Of a DNA stretch of 64,000 bases, positions 58,230 to 64,000 are shown piece by piece. The position numbers were made by a program, and so were the translations under genes. The stretch is from Sepioteuthis lessoniana (lineage: Eukaryota; Mollusca; Cephalopoda; Myopsida; Loliginidae). The notes below the pieces were generated by a model. The model was not told the origin of the DNA and ran no database searches. It was given only the letters and a program-made list of their open reading frames with translations. The stretch is taken from assembly GCA_963585895.1 (NCBI GenBank), contig CAUZXS010004367.1, forward strand, positions 41,445 through 105,444. Reading direction: 5' to 3'. Every line of letters starts with the position of its first letter. The stretch's first letter is position 1.

Positions 58230-59231
58230 TTGTCTGATATAAGCTTTCGTAAAATATATTCACAACAATTTTTGCTGCTTCCCACTATGAAATTGTGTTC
58301 CCTTTTTGAAGGTACATTTCAGCAAGACTTAAGAAACAGTCTTGAGAAAGATAACCTTTTTCCAGAAGCGATTTTGCTGCTGTAATTGATTCTATACCAC
58401 CTCTTTGAATTTTTTCAAAGAAAAAGTTGGAAATGGAAACTTTTCCAGAAGTAATTTGTGGGCTTGTTTACTAGTAAGACATAATGTATTAGCTCTGTAG
58501 AAAATGAAAGACGACCTCTTTGTAATGTTGGTTTTTTTGTAACTCTTTTAGAATTGAATATGGGTGTTCTTGCACCACATTTTGTATGGAGATTGGAAAA
58601 TTTTCTAATATGCTAAATCTTGTAAGGTTAGAATTGCATCCATGTATAAACCACTGTAGTAAAGGTATAGGATTTCCATCACACGGGAACTGAATGTGAA
58701 GATTTTGATCAATGCAAATACATTCTTTTAAAGATGGAAAATGTGTTTCAGGGTCAAAGACTATTCTATAAATAAGAATATAATCTTCCATTTTTAAAAA
58801 TTTTTTTTATTAAAGGCCATTAAGACAAAACTTTTCTTTTCCCAAATGATTAAAATCCTTTATCGTGTCAGCTGAAATAAAATCTTGTAATTCATCTGGT
58901 TGAGGAATAATCCATCAGTTTCAAAGGGTTTCTTAATTCTGTTGTAGTCGGCAAAAGAGACAGTTTTCTTATTTTTTCTTAATGGATTGTTGGAATTAGA
59001 TGTAAATCCCAATTCAGTTTGTTTCACTTTCCTTTCAGAATAAATTTTTCATCAAAATGTTTGATACAGAGAACTGAATTTTTCATAGGAAACCTGTCAT
59101 TATGATATACAAATTTCACTGATTTTTTTGAGGAGATTGGATTTCCCAAGAAGAAAAGAAAATGTTGATACTCTTTCTCTATTGTTATGATATCCACTAG
59201 AACAGCCAAATGCAACACATTTGTTAACCAT
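58230..59231 (-). pseudogene. P-element/THAP9-like transposase pseudogene
   Basis: Starts at ATG 59231-59229 with a THAP zinc-finger head: MVNKCVAFGCSSGY gives the first Cys pair. After a frameshift FFLGNPISSKKSVKF, PMKNSVLCIKHFDEKFILKG gives the C-x2-H pair. A linker follows (KTVSFADYNRIKKPFETDG, DELQDFISADTIKDFNHLGK), then FPSLKECICIDQNL, WFIHGCNSNLTRFSILENFP, ILKELQKNQHYKE, HKLLLEKFPFPTFSL and SLAEMYLQKG. The family normally has DEMYLQ at this last point as I recall it; here the Asp is Ala. Multiple frameshifts and stops make it dead. The C-terminal part is absent and no terminal repeats were found. Confidence 0.78.
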
Positions 59232-59627
59232 TTTTGTTAAACAAAATATCTTGAAAAACTTTAAAAATTCAATGTTGAAATGCAATTAATTATGCGTTTG
59301 CGAATTTACCAAATAGCATCTATAACTAAAACAGGCGATATAAGTGATTGAAACTCATAAAAACAAGGTAACTCACAGCTGTTTATAATTTGTGGATTAA
59401 TAAAAGACAAAGTGTAAATATACATTTTAATGTTGAAAGGAAAAAAAATAACATCAGATAAATTCTACCAACATGATTATATTATTTTCTATGTCTAATT
59501 TTTAAAGGTAGTTTTCTTTTTAGGTTGATTTCATATGCGGCCACGAAGATATTATTTTTTTGTTAACGTTACTTCAGTCTGTTAGCTTTCGGCCTTGAAA
59601 TGTGACATGCGGTACTGTATTTACTAG

Positions 59628-59825
59628 TTGGCCATGGTAGTACCTGTTGAGGTCCCATCTAGGGGTCAAATAGATCTGTTTAGAAATTATTCATATTTGA
59701 TTGGACTGTGTCCGAAACAAAGAAACTCTTTACACAAAAATGTAAATTTGAACATACGATGAATGTAATTCTGTAACTTCTTGGCATAAAATAACTCTAG
59801 ACAGGTTGATGTGCTATTAAAATAA
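59628..59825 (+). repeat. REP-B fragment
   Basis: GTAGTACCTGTTGAGGTCCC, GGGTCAAATAGATCTG, one module and a tail (CTTGGCATAAAATAACTC, GGTTGATGTGCTATTAAAA). Confidence 0.55.
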
Positions 59826-60334
59826 TTCTTTCTGATAATCAAACAAGAACTGCTTTGAATAAATTAATTTTAAGAATCAGTTAAGAGGGACATGATTCTA
59901 TCAGGATAATTCTAGAATGTATATTTCTTCTGTGACAAGGCAAAAATTGTAGTTTTCACTCACTCATTGTATTTATTACATCTTAAATTTAAAAAGAAAT
60001 ATCTTAAATTTTCTACAAGACTGCAAAAATCATGAAGGATAAACTGTTTTGTGAGGATAAAATTGTAGTGTCAAACAAGGGTTTTTATTCTTTAATCCCA
60101 TCTTTAAAGTTCTGATTGTAAATATGCTTTTATGGCACATTAATTAAAATGAAAGATGGCCTAAGATAATGGAACAAAGATGTTGAAAAATAAAGTTCCT
60201 CTAATCAACTAAAACTTTTTGGCTTATAGTGATGATTTTCTGGTGTACTTTCTATCTATTGTTAATCAAATAACTTATTGATAAAGAATTAAATATTAAC
60301 TTGAATGAATGATGTCAAATGTCTTAGTAATGTT

Positions 60335-60750
60335 ATTACTTAGAATATTCAGACTATCAGTGTCACCTTTATTGTTATACTCAACGTTTGGCTATGACAC
60401 ATGGTGCAGCGGATAAGGCGTTTGGTTGGAAAGTGCTTTTGAATGGAAGCATTTTGAAGGTTGCTGGTTCAATCCCAACTACAGGTAAGAATAACATGGA
60501 ATACTTTCTGTAACTTAACACTTGTTCCCAGTCTTGGTTAACAGAATTGGAACAGTCTACCCCCATGGATCAAATAAAGGGTTCAGTTCGAGGTTTTATG
60601 TGGGCTCCCAAGTTCAACATGAAACACATGAAGAAGGCTAAAGAACATATCGGCTGAAACGTGAGTATAACAAAGATGAGGTTGATAGTCTGAATATTTT
60701 AAGTAATAACAATAATCAATCGTTGTCTCAGAAATTTAGACTAGTCTTAG
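60335..60750 (+). repeat. SINE-E copy bounded by inverted arms
   Basis: Left arm (AATATTCAGACTATCAG... TTATTGTTATACTC, about 60343-60385) is the imperfect inverse of the right arm (GAGTATAACAAAGATGAGG... CTGAATATTTTA, about 60663-60702). Between them lies a tRNA-like head with A box TGGTGCAGCGG (60402-60412) and B box GGTTCAATCC (60466-60475), then AGAACATATCGGCTGAAACG. The end block CTCAGAAATTTAGAC follows. Confidence 0.75.
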
Positions 60751-62063
60751 TAATGTTTTATCTATATTAATATTGCCTGTACATATTGTCATACTGGATA
60801 TTATAGTAAGGTTCAGAAAAATTGATATTTTGTTATCTAATAACTTGACTAATTCTTGTTCAAATAATCTTAAATTTTAACTGCATGTTTTGAAATAACT
60901 CAAAATTTTGTTTTATGCTTGTTTTTCTGTTATAGAAATGCTCTTCTCTGGAAAAGAAACATTAAACAGAATTTTGAGTTGTTTCTATACATTTTTAGTT
61001 GAAATTAAATTTTTCTGAAACACTGGACATCTCAAATGTACCTGAATAACCCTGTATATCTTTTTATCTATCCCCAGTCTGTTCATATCTATCTATTTGG
61101 ATTATGAAATAATATAAAATTTTTTGGAACACCCTGTCAAAAAAAAAAAAAACATAGCATCTCTATTAAGTACTTTAAACTGGAACTTAAAAAAAATTTT
61201 CTTTGTTTAAATCCTGAAAACTTTTTTGGTTAATTAGTCTTAAGAAGAGTAACATTAGCATCAAAAGGTGGTAAGATTACAAAAAGTCAGCTTAGAAATA
61301 TGGTGGTTACCAAAACAAGGAACCCCCCAAAAAGGTTGAAGGACAATTTGGATAAAGGTTTCAGTGAATCATCATCTGATTTTAGAGGTTATTGCAATTA
61401 AAAACCATAAGACTCCTCTTTTGGCATAAGACATACCCTAGTAATGTTATATCTACTTTGATATTTCATGTGATAATGGCTACATCTTGACTGATGATAT
61501 CCATCCTTACCACTAAAATTGCTGTTCCAAACATCCTGATTAATAACTTATTCTATATACAAGATGTGTAAGATAAGATAGACATCTGTATATCATTAGA
61601 TAATAGTGACATATGCTTGTACAACACTTATACCACTTTCTGGGCCTGCATAGCTTACAACCCAGTGACAAGCATAACATGGTAACTGGTGATTATGCAA
61701 ACTGCAGATTTTGTTTTAGAGTAACTTCTCTTATTCTTTTCCATTAAAGGATACCTAAAATTCAGTGGAGGTTTGAGGTTGGAGCTTCCTTCTCCAGTTT
61801 TGATTTTGGAGTTGGAAGGGTTGCCTTCATCACTGCTTGTCATTACACTGGAGCCCTTTCTTACCCTACTTTTGACATCTATCTTATTAATGTTGCATGT
61901 ATGCGTGTCATTCAATGAATAAGGGGAATTTTTTTGAAAAAAGTAAAATTTCATTTTCAGAATTCTTTTCCATAAGTGTAAATTCTGCAAAAATTTTTTT
62001 AATCTTGTAAAAGTATTTCTTTAAAGGCAATTAAAAATGGCAGAAAATCAGAATGCTTGAGTC

Positions 62064-62410
62064 TTGAACAAAAAAAAATCAGTGAAATTTTTGGTAGCTG
62101 AGAATTGCAAACCTTGTGAAATTCATGGAAGAATGTGTGATGTTTACTGCAAAGCTTTTTTTTTTTTTTTTTTTTTTTTTAAACGCACAAACAGGCTGAT
62201 CATCGCTTTGCCACTACAAGCCTGCATTGAAAAGGCAATCAATAGAATGGAAACACACTGATAAAGAAAAAGTTCTGGGTGCAGTAATCAGTAAAGAAGG
62301 TCATGCTGACATAAAATAACCCATCCCTGTTGATTTCCTTTGAAAAGGTGCCACTGTAAAGACTGCTTCCTGTTTGCTTCCGAAATTCACCTTATCTATT
62401 GAATGTCCCT
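62064..62410 (+). pseudogene. Mariner-type (GVQW3-like) transposase fragment
   Basis: Reads SVKFLVAENCKPCEIHGRMC, DVYCKA, then a T tract (62157-62180). Frame-broken pieces ATTSLH, GNTL, KKKFWVQ, SVKKVMLT, LLISFEKGATVKTASCLL and NSPYLLN follow. I recognise the order from HTH-type mariner transposases related to GVQW3/SETMAR-like proteins. The T tract replaces part of the region after CKA, and the catalytic region is largely deleted. Confidence 0.55.
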
Positions 62411-62537
62411 CATGCCTAGCTTCATACTTGATATTATTTTTAGACATTTTCTTTAAGTGATTCATTATGAACAACTAATTTGAGAGAATGTTATTAAAAA
62501 AGAAACAATTGATTCTAAAAATTAATTTTTCTTTCAG

Positions 62538-62712
62538 ATCCTATTAATCTGTCTCATTTTGAATGGGAAGATGAATCTGTCTCTTCTTCACAAACCAATT
62601 TATCAGATTCACTGGATTTTGAGATGATTGATGTTTGTGATTACAGTCAACCTAATTCTCCAGGATCAGAATTCAAACATTGGAAAGATATAGTAAATTG
62701 TCATATACAATG
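62538..62712 (+). CDS. Gene 2 coding exon 4 (gene continues beyond window)
   Basis: Acceptor TTTTTCTTTCAG ends at 62537; donor GTATGT follows 62712 (phase 2). Encodes residues 97-154: PINLSHFEWEDESVSSS, LSDSLDFEMIDVCDYSQ, NSPGSEFKHWKDIVNCHIQ. Still acidic and Ser-rich, as expected of a transactivation region. The SQPNSPGSE stretch could be a phosphorylated proline-directed segment. No basic region or leucine zipper is reached before the window ends. Confidence 0.75.
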
Positions 62713-62919
62713 GTATGTTTGCTTTTTTTTTTCTCTTGCTCATGTATTGTTTGTTGTAAATTTGCAAAAATGACTTTTTTGCTGAAAAATGAAGACTACC
62801 TTGTTAATGAAATGCCATCAATATTTGAATGAGAATTTTTTAAGTTTTGCCATCTACTGCAGAAAATCACATTAGGAGTATGTAAAGCGTTATTTTGAAA
62901 ATCACATTAGGAGTATCTG

Positions 62920-63179
62920 TAAAGTTGGCCACCTTGGTCTAGGGTGACCTGAAGGCTCCCTTTTAATAGCTACTACACCACGGTGTAGAGGAGGGCGCTA
63001 CTCCTTTCTCTGGATTGCTTCACTTTACTCTTAATCTCTACCTTATATTGCTGAGTGTTAAGCAAGGAGGCATCAAGTACCTTTTTTTTTTTTTTTTTTT
63101 AGTCTTTGGTATGACTTGACCTGGGATTAAACCCAGGTTTCCCTGGCCATTGGTGAACACTAACTTGTTATGCCAATGT
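62920..63179 (-). repeat. SINE-A copy
   Basis: Reverse orientation from GTAAAGTTGGCCACC to the head near TTATGCCAATG, with an expanded T tract at 63082-63100. Confidence 0.75.
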
Positions 63180-63779
63180 CTGGTAAGGAGTATTTGTAAA
63201 AAGTTATGAATATTTGTATTTTACAGTATTGTTGCTTTCCTCAATCCTTCAATTATTATTTTTTATTGTCTACATAGTTAATACTGTAATTTTGAATTTA
63301 TAAGCATACTGTTGCAGTATGTATTATTTAATTTCCCTCCCCTATGTTAAATATGATTATCCTCCTACTTTCATTGGGGGTTGGGGGAGTACTCTGCCTG
63401 TTACCATCATATGGAGGAGGGTTAATAGTAATTTCTTTCTCTACTCATTCATAAAATATTTAGCTTCTTGCCTTAGCTTTTCTTCTCTTTATTGAAATTT
63501 CGTCTTCACTCGCATGATTCTTGTATTGCTCCTTTTTCTTTTCAGAACATGGCATAAACAATGTTTATCTGATTTTTATCTTTTTTTATTTTTATGTATG
63601 TTTAAAGGCTACCTTGGTTGGCTTTTAAGGTCAAGTTACTTTGTTCATATAGTTTATATTATTAGAAAAATGTCTTAATACCAACAGAACGTTAGTTTTT
63701 CTTTATTTTCTCACTCTCTCTCTCTCCTCTTGTTACTCAAACCTATTGACCTTATAAAAGCTACTCACTTTGGGAATTT

Positions 63780-63823
<44 letters not shown>

Positions 63824-64000
63824 CATTTTGATTTAATTTTATCCAATCATTTCAGTTCAATCCCCAGAATAAAAAAAAAATACTTTTATTTTAATTATCA
63901 TTATTTTATTGAAAACTTAACTATCTAGAGTTATCCCCCTTTGGGTGCCTTCAAACGGAAATTGGGTAAGTGTGCAAAATGCTACCCCCCCTTCCCAATG
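63180..64000 (+). other. Gene 2 intron 4, start
   Basis: AT- and pyrimidine-rich, no exon recognised. (TC)n near 63712-63726 and (TA)n at 63787-63820. At 63924-63962 CTAGAGTTATCCCCCTTTGG... TTCAAACGGAAAT resembles 24974-25013. Confidence 0.5.

Larger units (their letters stand above)
57452..62537 (+). other. Gene 2 intron 3
   Basis: GT-AG intron of 5.1 kb, phase 1. It contains TA microsatellites (57646-57659 and 58181-58222), a P-element-like pseudogene, a REP-B fragment, SINE-E and a mariner-type fragment. The stretches 57660-58180, 59232-59627, 59826-60334 and 60751-62060 show no gene or recognised repeat. Confidence 0.75.

Noticed and set aside
61655..61990. 111-codon minus-strand frame with a Ser/Lys-rich centre
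   Set aside because: Opposite strand to gene 2, inside its intron, no family resemblance and no supporting splice sites; judged chance.

Overview
The window is animal nuclear DNA: AT-rich, with spliced genes, long introns and very many dispersed repeats and (TA)n/(TG)n microsatellites. The repeats, the mollusc-like motif TTATCTCCCT and the protein sequence of the first gene suggest a mollusc, most likely an octopod cephalopod. That placement rests on recognition and was not searched. There is no operon, CRISPR array, rRNA or intact tRNA gene.

Two protein-coding genes are supported, both on the + strand. (1) MAT2B, the regulatory beta subunit of methionine adenosyltransferase II. Its four coding exons (5963-6157, 10083-10197, 15915-16067, 22901-23346) all have GT-AG introns and join without a break into a 302-residue reading frame. 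(2) A gene entering from about 35.5 kb and leaving the right edge. Its coding exons (35491-35519, 45308-45415, 57300-57451, 62538-62712) join in phase into the first 154 residues of an acidic Ser/Asp/Glu-rich protein. It may be the activation domain of an ATF6/CREB-type bZIP factor, but this is only tentative because no DNA-binding domain lies inside the window. A CRE palindrome (TGACGTCA) lies 320 bp before its first ATG.

Almost everything else is repeats. I use these working names. SINE-A: about 255 bp, tRNA-derived, 3' end in TTAC repeats. REP-B: a long modular repeat with a 5' block containing CTGTAGAATACACTGACTGC, a variable number of AACTGTGTGCAAACAAATGA modules, and a 3' tail ending GGTTGATATGCCATAAAAC. 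SINE-C: about 235 bp, tRNA-derived, sharing the REP-B 3' tail. SINE-D: about 280 bp, tRNA-derived, with a different tail. SINE-E: tRNA-derived and bounded by inverted arms. SINE-C, SINE-A and SINE-E copies are nested in older repeats with clear target-site duplications. Three minisatellites (88, 64 and 58 bp units) are each amplified from a piece of one of these families.

Relics of autonomous elements are a complete but dead mariner (40691-41993), two other mariner fragments (13559-13830, 62064-62410), a P-element/THAP9-like transposase pseudogene (58230-59231, minus strand), and several LINE fragments (19655-20965, 30275-30580, 34348-34620, 49826-50590, 51740-52060). Around the promoter and first intron of gene 2 (about 34.6-40.0 kb) there are no recognisable dispersed repeats, in sharp contrast to both flanks. 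I found no convincing new molecular system; the most unusual material is the repeat biology.
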